Shown one piece after another: positions 18,496 to 26,879 of a stretch of 64,000 nt of DNA. A model generated the notes under the pieces. The model was not told where the DNA came from. It ran no database searches and saw nothing but the letters and a program-made list of their open reading frames with translations. The position numbers and the translations under genes were made by a program. How positions within the stretch are numbered: position 1 is the stretch's first letter; each line of letters begins with the position of its first letter. The DNA is from Paenibacillus_F chitinolyticus_A (GTDB lineage: Bacteria; Bacillota; Bacilli; Paenibacillales; NBRC-103111), in assembly GCF_045038035.1 (NCBI RefSeq), contig NZ_CP173427.1, positions 4,650,001 to 4,714,000 on the forward strand, given 5' to 3'.

Positions 18496-20109
18496 TTAAC
18501 TGCTCTTGGAGTAGCGGTCCAGCGCAGCCTGATAAATTTGCTTGTAGCGGTCCAGTCCCATTTTGTTCAGGGTCGCCACATAGTCGTCCCACTGGGACAT
18601 AGGCGCATCTCCGACGATGAATTTGTCTCTCATTTCCGTGACATACGTTTCGATGTCATTGGCCAGCGTCGTCAATTCCTGCTGCTCTTCCGTCGTGAAA
18701 TTGAAGGCCGGCCAGATTTCCTCCGGCTTAAGTACATGCGGATCGGCTTTCTTCGAATTCTCTACGGAGGTAGGAAGCCCTTCCGCTCCTTTGAAATACG
18801 CCTGCTTGACGAATCCCGGGTAATACCCGCCCGGCCAGATCAGGTATTGGCTGACCGCCTGGTCGAGACTGAGACCGTCTTTGTTGTTTTTGATGGCGTC
18901 CACGTAATCGACCGTTCCGTCGCTCTCTTCCTTGTACGTGTCGTCCTTCCAGCCCATGAAGAACATCTTGATGCCTTCCTCGCCGTAAAAATAATCCATC
19001 CACCGGACCATAGCGGCCGGATTTTTCGCTTTATCGGTCAGAATAAACATCCCGATATTGCCGAGCGGCGAGCCGATATACGTATAGAGCTGATCGCCGT
19101 GCGGTCCTTTCAGTACAGGCAGGCCGGCGTAACCTTTCTGGTTGTAGATCGCCGCAGGGTCTACGTTATCCACGATTCCGAGCAGCCCGGCCGTTCCCTT
19201 CGCGTCGACTTCCTCGCTTTTCACGGAAGCGATATCCTGCTCCAGGAGGCCGTCTTTATACAGCTTGTGAATGTATTCCAGCATTTCTTTGTAGCGCGGA
19301 TCGGCGGGGACAAAGCGGATTTTGCCCGAATCCGGCTCCGTATCGACATACAGGTTGGCGTTACCGTGGTTGCCCAGACCGAAAGAACCTCTCAGGTAAC
19401 CGACAATTCCCGTCGTCCCGACTCCGCCCCACGCGATTTCGTCCGGTTTGCCGTTCCCGTTCGGATCTCCCTGCTTGAACGCCTTCAGCATCGCCGCAAA
19501 TTCGTCGAGATTCGTCGGTTCCTTCAGCCCCAGCTTGGTCAGCCATTCCGTTTTGACCCAAGGGGTATTGAAGAAAACGGACCGGAATTCCGGGTCGTAC
19601 AAAGTCGGCAGGCTGTAAATTTTGCCGTCCGGCATGGTGATGCCCTTTTTGATGACCGGGTATTTCTCCATCAGAGCCTTAAGGTTCGGCGCATATTGAT
19701 CGATGTAGTCGTTCAGGGGCAGGAACACGCCCTGCTTGCCGTATTTAAACAAGTCGGATTTCGAGAAAGCGGATGCGTAAAACAGGTCGGGGTACCCGCT
19801 GCTCGCCATAAGCAGATTCCGTTTCTCTTTCAGGGCGTCCTTCTGGACGGTTTCCCAGTTGATGTGAATGTTCGTTTTCTTCTCGTATTCCTGCCACAGC
19901 TTCAATTTGTTCCAGTCGGCATTGGCGAAAAATTTGGCGGCAAAAGCGTTGACCGTCACCGGCTCCTGGACGATCGGGAACCCCGTCGCATTCACGCCTT
20001 TCGCCTCTGCCTTTTCCCCGGCGCCTTTCTCACCGCTGCTGCAGCCGGACAGCACCGCCGTCGTCAGCGCGCAAGCCAATACGAGTTTCATCGCTCTCTT
20101 TCTCTTCAT
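18496..20109 (-). CDS. Extracellular sugar-binding lipoprotein of ABC importer 2
   Basis: A 537-residue LplA-like binding protein with a lipobox at Cys23 (AVLSGC). GFPIVQEPVTVNAFAAKFF opens the mature domain and GDPNGNGKPDEIAWGG forms a likely metal-binding loop, as in importer 1. The two binding proteins share length and layout but clearly diverge, suggesting paralogous importers for different ligands. The ATG follows GGGAGGT. It is third in a four-gene operon: LplB-type, LplC-type, lipoprotein, dehydrogenase. Confidence 0.92.
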   Translation of the reverse strand: MKRKRAMKLVLACALTTAVLSGCSSGEKGAGEKAEAKGVNATGFPIVQEPVTVNAFAAKFFANADWNKLKLWQEYEKKTNIHINWETVQKDALKEKRNLLMASSGYPDLFYASAFSKSDLFKYGKQGVFLPLNDYIDQYAPNLKALMEKYPVIKKGITMPDGKIYSLPTLYDPEFRSVFFNTPWVKTEWLTKLGLKEPTNLDEFAAMLKAFKQGDPNGNGKPDEIAWGGVGTTGIVGYLRGSFGLGNHGNANLYVDTEPDSGKIRFVPADPRYKEMLEYIHKLYKDGLLEQDIASVKSEEVDAKGTAGLLGIVDNVDPAAIYNQKGYAGLPVLKGPHGDQLYTYIGSPLGNIGMFILTDKAKNPAAMVRWMDYFYGEEGIKMFFMGWKDDTYKEESDGTVDYVDAIKNNKDGLSLDQAVSQYLIWPGGYYPGFVKQAYFKGAEGLPTSVENSKKADPHVLKPEEIWPAFNFTTEEQQELTTLANDIETYVTEMRDKFIVGDAPMSQWDDYVATLNKMGLDRYKQIYQAALDRYSKSS

Positions 20110-20175
20110 CTCGTTTACCTCCCTTGTTTAATCGTAACTATCGCGAATATCGTGAATCGTATATAGGATGAACGA

Positions 20176-21057
20176 TCAGCCTTTGATGGCGCCGATCATA
20201 ATTCCTTTGACGAAGTACCGCTGAAGGAACGGATAGAGCAGGAACATCGGGAGATTGGCCAGGACGAGAACGGCATATTTGATGCCTTCCACCGCCCGCT
20301 GCTGCTTGATCGCCGATTCCGTCGACATTTTGACCAGGCTGTCCGTCTGCCCTTGAATGAGAATTTCGCGCAGGACGAGCTGAAGCGGGAACTTGCTTTT
20401 GTCGGACAAGTACAGCAGGGCGTTGAAGAACGAATTCCAGTGCCCGACCGCGTAGAACAGAATGGTGACGGCGATGATCGGCATGGATAACGGCAGGACG
20501 ATTCGGGTCAGGATCTGCATGTTGGAGCAGCCGTCGATGGTCGCCGCCTCTTCAAGCTCTCCGGGAATCGTCTGCTGGAAAAAGGTCCGCATGATGATGA
20601 TGTTCCAGATAGACACGGCGCCGGGCAAAATCATGACCCAGAAGGAGTTCAGCAGGCCGAGATTTTTGATCAGGATGTAGGTCGGAATGAGTCCACCGCT
20701 GAAAAACATCGTGAACACGAACAGGCTCATGAACAGGTTGCGGCCCACGAAATCTTTGCGGGAAAGGGGATACGCCGCCAGAATCGTCATGATCACGTTG
20801 AGGCATGTCCCCGTAGTCGTATACAAGAGCGTATTGCCGAAGCCCCTCATAATTTGGCCGTCCTCGAAAATCTTGGCGTACGAGTCCAGCGTCAGCCCCT
20901 TGGGCCAGAGCAGCACTTCCCCGTTCATAATGTATTGGGGTTCGCTGAACGAAGCGCTGAGCACGAATACCAGCGGATACAGGACGATCAGCAGCACCAG
21001 CCCGAGAACCAGGTAAATGACAGTGTTGAACAAGCGGTCTTCACGGGTATTTTCCAT
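20176..21057 (-). CDS. ABC sugar permease, LplC/YtcP type (importer 2)
   Basis: A 293-residue six-helix permease with EAA loop ELEEAATIDGCSN and the subfamily C-terminus QRYFVKGIMIGAIKG. The ATG follows GGGAGAAGAG. It sits 15 bases after the LplB-type gene and 66 bases before the lipoprotein gene. Confidence 0.93.
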   Translation of the reverse strand: MENTREDRLFNTVIYLVLGLVLLIVLYPLVFVLSASFSEPQYIMNGEVLLWPKGLTLDSYAKIFEDGQIMRGFGNTLLYTTTGTCLNVIMTILAAYPLSRKDFVGRNLFMSLFVFTMFFSGGLIPTYILIKNLGLLNSFWVMILPGAVSIWNIIIMRTFFQQTIPGELEEAATIDGCSNMQILTRIVLPLSMPIIAVTILFYAVGHWNSFFNALLYLSDKSKFPLQLVLREILIQGQTDSLVKMSTESAIKQQRAVEGIKYAVLVLANLPMFLLYPFLQRYFVKGIMIGAIKG

Positions 21058-21072
21058 CTCTTCTCCCTCTCC

Positions 21073-22044
21073 CTACCATAGGCTCGATCCGCTGAAGCGT
21101 TTGGAGATCCAGTTCACGCTGATCAGCAGAATGAAGTTGATTACCGTACTGAACAGGCCGACGGCGGCGGAAAAACTGTAATCCGCGTCGAGAATCCCGC
21201 TGCGGTATACGTAGGTGTCGATAATATCGGAACTTTGCATGTTGAGGGTGTTCTGCATAAGGAGCACTTTTTCGAAGCCGATGGACATGACGCTCCCCAG
21301 ATTCAGGATAAGCAGGATGACAATCGTCGGGCGGATGCCGGGAAGGTTAATGTGCCAGATGCGCTGGAGCCGGGTCGCCCCGTCCACGCGCGCCGCCTCG
21401 TGAAGCTGATTGTCTACGCCGGCGAGAGCCGCCAAATAAATAATGGAGCTCCACCCCATCGTCTGCCACACATCGGAGAGCACATAGAGCGTTTTGAACC
21501 AGGAAGGATCGGCAAGAAAGTTGATCGGTTTAACGCCGAACATCCCGAGAAAGGTGTTGACGAGGCCGTATCTGGGATTCAGGAACATCATCATCATGCC
21601 TACAACGACGACCGTGGAAAGAAAATGGGGCGCGTAGGTGACGGTTTGAACGAATTTTTTAAACTTCTGGGATTGGACTTCGTTCATGAGGAGGGCAAGA
21701 ATAATCGGGATCGGGAATCCGAGCGCCAATGTGTACAGACCGAGACCGATCGTATTCGTAAGGAGGCGCTGAAAAAAGTAACTGTTGAAAAAACGCTGGA
21801 AATGGTCAAATCCGACCCAGGCGCTGCCCCAGATTCCCTTGTTCGCCACAAAATCCTTGAAAGCGATTTGCAGGCCGTACATCGGCACATAGTGAAACAC
21901 GATGTAATAAAGCACGACGGGCGAAATCAGCAGATAAAGCTGCCAATTGCGGAGAATCCGCCTGCCCAGCGTCAGTTTGCGCGGAACCGGACGGGGATGC
22001 GCCCCCGTTTCCGGGCCGCTGCGTTTGAGAATAGTTTCAGCCAC
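21073..22044 (-). CDS. ABC sugar permease, LplB type (importer 2)
   Basis: A permease of about 323 residues with ISPVVLYYIVFHYVPMYGLQ near the start, EAA loop LHEAARVDGATRL and C-terminal KRFSGSSLW. I chose the GTG at 22042-22044 because AAGGAG lies 7 bases before it; a longer frame starts with GTG at 22095 but has no good site. It is the first gene of the importer 2 operon, preceded by a promoter that overlaps a perfect cre box. Confidence 0.92.
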   Translation of the reverse strand: MAETILKRSGPETGAHPRPVPRKLTLGRRILRNWQLYLLISPVVLYYIVFHYVPMYGLQIAFKDFVANKGIWGSAWVGFDHFQRFFNSYFFQRLLTNTIGLGLYTLALGFPIPIILALLMNEVQSQKFKKFVQTVTYAPHFLSTVVVVGMMMMFLNPRYGLVNTFLGMFGVKPINFLADPSWFKTLYVLSDVWQTMGWSSIIYLAALAGVDNQLHEAARVDGATRLQRIWHINLPGIRPTIVILLILNLGSVMSIGFEKVLLMQNTLNMQSSDIIDTYVYRSGILDADYSFSAAVGLFSTVINFILLISVNWISKRFSGSSLW

Positions 22045-22121
22045 GTTAATTCTCCTTCCGGGAATGAAATGCGTTCGATTCGCTTTCAGCCCCACGAAAT
22101 GACTTTAGGACTGCAAAACGC

Positions 22122-22151
22122 TTATCCAAAATTATTATTATATTTGGATAA
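22122..22151. promoter_or_regulatory. Inverted repeat, possible operator
   Basis: TTATCCAAA (22122-22130) and TTTGGATAA (22143-22151) form a perfect 9-base inverted repeat around a 12-base AT spacer. A third TTTGGATAA copy lies at 22316-22324. It directly abuts AAAACGCTTA at 22115-22124. It lies about 71 bases upstream of the LplB-type start, in the leader or just after the promoter. Confidence 0.5.
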
Positions 22152-22211
22152 ATTTTGGAATCATTTTCGTCGGAAATCAGGGCAATTCAACGGTTTTGTA
22201 AGACAAGCAGA

Positions 22212-22240
22212 ACGATATTTGGTTTAGAAAACGCTTACAA
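22212..22240 (-). promoter_or_regulatory. Promoter overlapped by a perfect cre box
   Basis: Minus strand: TTGTAA, 17-base spacer, TATCGT. Within it, 22226-22239 reads TGTAAGCGTTTTCT on the minus strand, matching TGWAARCGNTWNCW at all positions. A cre box over the -35 and spacer is the classic position for CcpA repression. The cre is well supported; the exact promoter is less sure. Confidence 0.65.
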
Positions 22241-22336
22241 GAAACTTATTGACCCTAATTTACCAAAACGCTCCGAGGAATGCAACAACTTTTTGGCTAA
22301 ACTGAATCCAATTTTTTTGGATAAAAGGACACAGCT

Positions 22337-22366
22337 AAAAAAGCCTGACATTGTTCTGTCAGACTC
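22337..22366 (-). terminator. Terminator of the LacI gene
   Basis: Minus-strand stem CTGACA/TGTCAG with flanking pairs, followed by TTTTTT, 31 bases after the LacI stop. Confidence 0.85.
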
Positions 22367-22397
22367 TTGCTTGTTCGCGACTCTCTTTACTCCCCGT

Positions 22398-23426
22398 CTA
22401 AGACCGGATATCGTGAACCGACGATTCCCGGACGATCAGGGAGCACGGCAGCAAAATCCGCGGCGGAATCCGGTAGTCCTCCTCTACGTAGTCGCAGAGG
22501 AATTTGGCGGCCAGCTTGCCTATTTCCTGACGCGGCACGTCAATCGAGGTGAGCGGCGGGCTCGTATACTGCGAGAACCCGATATTGTCCATGCCGACGA
22601 AGGCAATGTCTTCGGGGATACGGCACTGCTGTTCGAGCGCCGCTCTCATCGCCGGAATCGCCAGCATATCGCTGGCGCAGAACATGGCGGTAGGCCAGTC
22701 CGCCCGGGGCAGCTCCTGCAGCATGGCGGTCACGAGCCGGTAGCTCAGGTCCACGTCCCAGTTCGTATTGACGATCCACTCCTTGCGGATCGGCAGATTG
22801 CCCTGGAGCATCGCGAACTGGAAGCCGATGAACCGTTCGTCGTTCTCCAGCTTTCTGAAAAAAGCGGGGCCGCCCACATACCCGATCTTCGTATGCCCCT
22901 GATCAAGCAGATGCCCCATCGCCATCCGGGCGGCCGACACCCGGTCGCAGTCCACGATGGGCATTTTCAGGGAATCGTCGTTCAAGCTGACGCCGAGAAT
23001 GGGAATGCCCTGCTGCTCCAGCAGCTCGTGAAGCTCCTTGTCGTACCAGCCCAGCGCGAGCACTCCCCGCGCCCCCGACTCCGTCAGCATAGCCTGGAAA
23101 CGTTCCGCGTCGTTCACTTCCTCGAAGGTCCGGACGATGGCGGCCGGCTGCCCCATCTCGGCCATCTTCCCGTGAAATCCCTGGAGCACCTCCGAGAAAT
23201 ACGGATGATTGCCCAGCAGCTTGCCGGGAATGACGCAGGCGATTTGGGTCCGGCCCGCGGCCGCTGCCGGGGTATCGTCCAGCGGATAACCGAGCTTCAA
23301 GGCGGTTTCCCTTATTTTCCGTTTCGTTTCTTCGCTCACCGGCCGGCTCGTATCGTTGCTGATCGCCCTGGACACGGTGGAGATGGAGACACCGATCACA
23401 TCCGCAATATCTTTAAGCCTCGTCAA
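22398..23426 (-). CDS. LacI-family transcriptional regulator
   Basis: A 342-residue regulator. The N-terminal HTH reads TRLKDIADVIGVSISTVSRAISN, a hinge helix follows, and a periplasmic-binding-like effector domain runs from about 62 (TQIACVIPGKLLGNHPYF) to the end. It starts with TTG behind GGAGGGGAG. It is encoded immediately upstream of importer 2 in the same direction but separated by its own terminator. The repeated AAAACGCT elements in front of importer 2 are plausible operators for it. The effector is probably the imported sugar or a derivative. Confidence 0.92.
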   Translation of the reverse strand: MTRLKDIADVIGVSISTVSRAISNDTSRPVSEETKRKIRETALKLGYPLDDTPAAAAGRTQIACVIPGKLLGNHPYFSEVLQGFHGKMAEMGQPAAIVRTFEEVNDAERFQAMLTESGARGVLALGWYDKELHELLEQQGIPILGVSLNDDSLKMPIVDCDRVSAARMAMGHLLDQGHTKIGYVGGPAFFRKLENDERFIGFQFAMLQGNLPIRKEWIVNTNWDVDLSYRLVTAMLQELPRADWPTAMFCASDMLAIPAMRAALEQQCRIPEDIAFVGMDNIGFSQYTSPPLTSIDVPRQEIGKLAAKFLCDYVEEDYRIPPRILLPCSLIVRESSVHDIRS

Positions 23427-23611
23427 GGACTCTCCCCTCCTTCCTGTTCCTTCTCATCCCTCCCATCTTATCACACACAAGCCTCCGGCAGGCAACCGTT
23501 ATAGGCATTTGGGCCCAGACGATCACACAGTCCCGCACAACCGTTTTCCGCAAAGCCCGATGATGGTATGATGGAGGGAAAGCGCAGAACGTTTACTACG
23601 GAGGTACACAG

Positions 23612-24166
23612 ATGGATAACATGGTAGAACGGGTGGCGGGTAATCTCAAAAAAATCCGCCGTTCGCGCGGGCTCAGCCTGGATAAGCTCGCGGAACTGAC
23701 GGGCGTCAGCAAAACGATGCTGGCCCAGATCGAACGGGCGGAATCGAATCCCACCATCACGATATTGTGGAAAATCGCCCACGGCCTGCATATCTCGGTT
23801 TCGGCGCTCATCGAGGACGAGAAGCCTTCGGTTACGCTGGTGAAGAAATCCGAGTTGTTTCCGATGTCGTCGGAAGAGGGAAAATATACGGCTTATCCGC
23901 TCTTTCCGTACGACGGAAGCTCCCGCTTCGAGATTTATTCCGTGGAGCTGCAGCCCGGCTGCGAATACGAATCCGACCCTCATCACGAGGGCGTGGAGGA
24001 ATACGTGTCGGTCACCCGCGGCACCCTTGAAATGCAGATCGGCGAGCAGGTGATCGTAGCGGAAAACGGCGACGCCATCCGGTTTCACGCCGACCAGAGC
24101 CACATTTACCGGAACAACACGGACGAAGTGGTTCATATCCAGAGCGTCATTTTGTATCCGTTCTAG
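23612..24166 (+). CDS. XRE-family regulator with C-terminal cupin
   Basis: 184 residues. An N-terminal HTH_3 domain (residues about 9-63, LDKLAELTGVSKTMLAQIER) is joined to a cupin_2 barrel (about 110-183) with metal-ligand positions in DPHHEGVEEYVSV and later His. Such regulators sense small ligands such as amino acids or polyamines. The ATG follows GGAGG with a 7-base spacer. It is upstream of tdh-kbl in the same direction, and a direct-repeat pair in front of tdh is a candidate binding site, so it may control threonine breakdown. Confidence 0.92.
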   Translation: MDNMVERVAGNLKKIRRSRGLSLDKLAELTGVSKTMLAQIERAESNPTITILWKIAHGLHISVSALIEDEKPSVTLVKKSELFPMSSEEGKYTAYPLFPYDGSSRFEIYSVELQPGCEYESDPHHEGVEEYVSVTRGTLEMQIGEQVIVAENGDAIRFHADQSHIYRNNTDEVVHIQSVILYPF

Positions 24167-24224
24167 TCCGGTTCCATTCTAGTTCGGTTTCGTTCTATAT
24201 CGGCTATGTTCTAGTCCGGAATTT
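24161..24224 (+). repeat. Degenerate 16-base tandem repeat, four units
   Basis: Units begin at 24161, 24177, 24193 and 24209, each starting TTCTA (unit 1 is TTCTAGTCCGGTTCCA). The first unit contains the final Phe codon and the stop of the XRE-cupin gene. Confidence 0.6.
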
Positions 24225-24237
24225 CCGGTTTCATCCT

Positions 24238-24278
24238 TTCCCGTAGGAATCTTTTGGTTCCCGCGGGAATTTTTTTAT
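24238..24278 (+). terminator. Rho-independent terminator of the XRE-cupin gene
   Basis: TTCCCGTAGGAA pairs with TTCCCGCGGGAA across a T-rich loop, followed by seven T. It separates the regulator from the tdh promoter. Confidence 0.8.
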
Positions 24279-24307
24279 TTACACGCTAATATAGTTTGGG
24301 TTACTAT
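24278..24307 (+). promoter_or_regulatory. Predicted promoter of tdh-kbl
   Basis: TTTACA at 24278-24283, 18-base spacer, TACTAT at 24302-24307. It follows directly on the upstream terminator. Confidence 0.5.
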
Positions 24308-24319
24308 AGCAGCATTCAG

Positions 24320-24352
24320 GTACTTCATAACGCACATAAGTACTTTATAACG
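24320..24352 (+). promoter_or_regulatory. 13-base direct repeat pair, candidate operator of tdh-kbl
   Basis: GTACTTCATAACG at 24320-24332 and GTACTTTATAACG at 24340-24352, with a 20-base period close to two helical turns. It lies just downstream of the predicted promoter, a repression position. Confidence 0.5.
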
Positions 24353-24380
24353 ATCATTTCTCAAAAGGAGAATGCTGGTC

Positions 24381-25427
24381 ATGACCCAAACCATGGTTGG
24401 ACTTGTCAAAGCGCACCGCAAAGCCGGAGCCGTTCTGATGGAGGTGCCCGTCCCCGAATGCGGGCCGGATGAAGTGTTGATCCGGGTGAAAGCGAGCTCG
24501 ATCTGCGGAACGGATATGCATATTTATCATTGGGACGACTGGGCCGAACAGCACGTCGTGACCCCCAATGTGTTCGGCCACGAATTTGCGGGCGTCGTGC
24601 ATGAGGTGGGCTCGCAGGTGAGCAGCGTCCGCGTCGGGGATTATGTGTCCGCCGAGGGCCACATCGTCTGCGGGATGTGCAAACAATGCCGTTCGGGCAA
24701 CGCTCACGTCTGCCCTCATACGCGAAGCTTCGGCATTACCGCGCCGGGCTGTTTTGCCGACTATGCGGTGACCAAGGCGGTCAACATCATCCCGAACGAC
24801 AAGTCTCTGCCCTTCGAGCTGGCCTGCCTGCAGGACCCGCTGGGCAATGCGGTCCAGTCCGTGCTGTCGGGCGACATCGTGGGCAAGTCCGTCGTCGTCA
24901 TGGGAGTAGGCCCGATCGGCCTCATGGCCGTACAGGTAGCGAAGGCCGCGGGCGCGGGCAAAATCATCGCCGTCGACCTTAACGCGTACCGGCTGGATAT
25001 GGCCCGGAAGCTGGGCGCCGACGCGACGATCCAGTCCTCTTCCGCGGTCTCGGCCCCGGAGCTGATCCGGGAGATGACGGGCGGCGAAGGAGCCGAAGTC
25101 GGCCTCGAAATGTCCGGCAATGCCCGCGCCATCAACGACCTGCTGGAAGCGATGTCACCCGGAGGCCGCGTCTCTCTGCTGGGTATTCCGGCTCATTCCG
25201 TGCCGATCGACCTGTCCCGGCATGTGATTTTCAAGGGCCTTCAGGTCCACGGCATAACGGGACGGCGCATGTACAACACCTGGCACCAGATCAAGGGGCT
25301 GCTGGACCAGAACCGCATCGACCTTCAGCCGCTCGTCCAGCATACGTTTACACTCGACCGGTACAAGGAAGCTTTTGACTTGATGGCTTCGGGCCAATGC
25401 GCCAAGGTCGTCTTTACTCATATTTAG
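24381..25427 (+). CDS. tdh: L-threonine 3-dehydrogenase
   Basis: Oxidises L-threonine with NAD+ to 2-amino-3-ketobutyrate. The 348-residue medium-chain dehydrogenase has the catalytic zinc residues in SSICGTDMHIYHWDDWA and GHEFAG, the four structural-zinc Cys in CGMCKQCRSGNAHVC, and the cofactor loop GVGPIG. The Trp-Asp segment and length fit Tdh rather than general alcohol dehydrogenases. An upstream ATG at 24372 is too close to the ribosome site; the ATG at 24381 follows AAAGGAG by about 10 bases. It is followed 18 bases later by kbl, whose product consumes its unstable product. Confidence 0.95.
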   Translation: MTQTMVGLVKAHRKAGAVLMEVPVPECGPDEVLIRVKASSICGTDMHIYHWDDWAEQHVVTPNVFGHEFAGVVHEVGSQVSSVRVGDYVSAEGHIVCGMCKQCRSGNAHVCPHTRSFGITAPGCFADYAVTKAVNIIPNDKSLPFELACLQDPLGNAVQSVLSGDIVGKSVVVMGVGPIGLMAVQVAKAAGAGKIIAVDLNAYRLDMARKLGADATIQSSSAVSAPELIREMTGGEGAEVGLEMSGNARAINDLLEAMSPGGRVSLLGIPAHSVPIDLSRHVIFKGLQVHGITGRRMYNTWHQIKGLLDQNRIDLQPLVQHTFTLDRYKEAFDLMASGQCAKVVFTHI

Positions 25428-25445
25428 AAAACGGAGGATGAACAT

Positions 25446-26624
25446 ATGAGCGGATTGGATTATTTGGCGGAAGAACTGGAGCAGCTCAAACGGGAAGGCC
25501 GGTACCGGCTGCCCGCCGTATGGGAAAGCGGCTCGGATGTCTGGATGGAACTGAACGGCCGGAGGGTGCTTCAGCTTTCCTCGAACAACTATCTCGGATT
25601 TGCCAATCATCCCGATCTTAAGCGGGCCGCCGCGGATGCGGTATACCGATATGGCGCCGGCAGCGGTTCCGTACGGACGATAGCCGGAACGCTGAAGATT
25701 CACGACGAGCTGGAACGGGAGCTTGCCGCGTTCAAAGGAACGGAAGCCGCACTCGTCTTCCAGTCCGGTTTTACGACGAACCTCGGCGTGTTCTCCACAC
25801 TGCTGCAGGATGGCGATGTCGTGATCAGCGACGAGCTGAATCACGCGAGTATTATCGACGGAATCCGGCTGTCGAAAGCGGCGCGCAAAATCTACCGGCA
25901 CAAGGACATGAACGCGCTCGAAGACGTTCTCCGCGCCAGCGGCCAGTACCGGAAGCGCTTTATCGTGACGGACGGCGTGTTCAGCATGGACGGGGACATC
26001 GCGCCCCTGCCGGCCATCGTCGAGCTGGCCGAACGCTACGACGCCATCGTCTGCGTCGACGATGCCCACGCCAGCGGCGTGCTCGGCCGCAACGGCAAAG
26101 GCTCCACCGACCACTTCAACCTCCACGGGCGGGTGCATATCCAGATCGGCACCCTGTCCAAAGCGATCGGCGTGGTCGGCGGTTACGCGGCCGGAAGCCA
26201 GGCGCTGAAGGAAGTGCTGATCCACAAGGCGAGACCGTTTCTGTTCAGCACGTCCCATCCGCCTTCCGTTGCGGCCAGCTGTCTGGAGGCCATCCGCGTT
26301 CTCCGCGGCAGCTCGGAGCTGGTAGAACGGATGTGGTCTCATGCCCACGGTTTCCGCAAGGCGCTGATTCAAGCCGGCTTCGATACCGGAGCCAGCGAGA
26401 CGCCGATTATCCCCATTATAATCGGGGACGCCGCGGCTACCATGCATTTCTCCAGCCGCCTGCTGGAGGAAGGCGTCTTCGCCCAGGGGATCGTCTTCCC
26501 AACCGTTGCCGCCGACAAAGGCCGCATCCGGCTGATCATTACGGCCGCCCACTCGCAGGACGATTTGGATTTCGCCCTGCAGGCGCTCAAAAAAGTAGGG
26601 CGCGAAACCGGTCTTATCTCCTAA
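25446..26624 (+). CDS. kbl: Glycine C-acetyltransferase (2-amino-3-ketobutyrate CoA ligase)
   Basis: A PLP enzyme of the alpha-oxoamine synthase family that splits 2-amino-3-ketobutyrate with CoA to glycine and acetyl-CoA. 392 residues, the usual length. LSSNNYLGFANHP is near residue 40, the PLP-stacking His lies in ELNHASIIDG, VDDAHASGVLG follows near 205, and the Schiff-base Lys is in GTLSKAIGVVGG near 240. The related 8-amino-7-oxononanoate synthase is an alternative by family, but coupling to tdh settles the call. The ATG follows GGAGG; a strong terminator starts right after the stop. Confidence 0.95.
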   Translation: MSGLDYLAEELEQLKREGRYRLPAVWESGSDVWMELNGRRVLQLSSNNYLGFANHPDLKRAAADAVYRYGAGSGSVRTIAGTLKIHDELERELAAFKGTEAALVFQSGFTTNLGVFSTLLQDGDVVISDELNHASIIDGIRLSKAARKIYRHKDMNALEDVLRASGQYRKRFIVTDGVFSMDGDIAPLPAIVELAERYDAIVCVDDAHASGVLGRNGKGSTDHFNLHGRVHIQIGTLSKAIGVVGGYAAGSQALKEVLIHKARPFLFSTSHPPSVAASCLEAIRVLRGSSELVERMWSHAHGFRKALIQAGFDTGASETPIIPIIIGDAAATMHFSSRLLEEGVFAQGIVFPTVAADKGRIRLIITAAHSQDDLDFALQALKKVGRETGLIS

Positions 26625-26626
26625 AC

Positions 26627-26678
26627 AAAAACCTGCCCCGGCTGTTTGACAATAGGCTGCGAGGCAGGTTTTTTTTAT
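26627..26678 (+). terminator. Rho-independent terminator of tdh-kbl
   Basis: AAAAACCTGCC pairs with GGCAGGTTTTT, followed by a long T run. Confidence 0.9.
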
Positions 26679-26879
26679 TTTCCGCACCCAAAATAATTGT
26701 TGATATTCAGATCGTATATAGTACAACAGAACTACCTAAGCGGACGGGCAAGAAGAGTTTGAATGAAACCCGGCATTGTGGTTCCTTTGCCATTGGCAAC
26801 TAATTTATAACAAAAAAGCTCTGGTCTACATACAATAACCCATGACAATTGACTATAACAATTAAATGGAGGATGTTTT

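Larger units (their letters stand above)
22045..22397 (-). promoter_or_regulatory. Control region of importer 2 operon
   Basis: These AT-rich 353 bases hold no gene. Minus-strand elements, in order of transcription, are the LacI terminator (22337-22366), AAAACGCT copies at 22265, 22228 and 22115 (plus orientation), a promoter with cre (22212-22240) and a 9-base inverted repeat at 22122-22151. The density suggests control by both CcpA and the adjacent LacI protein. Confidence 0.7.
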
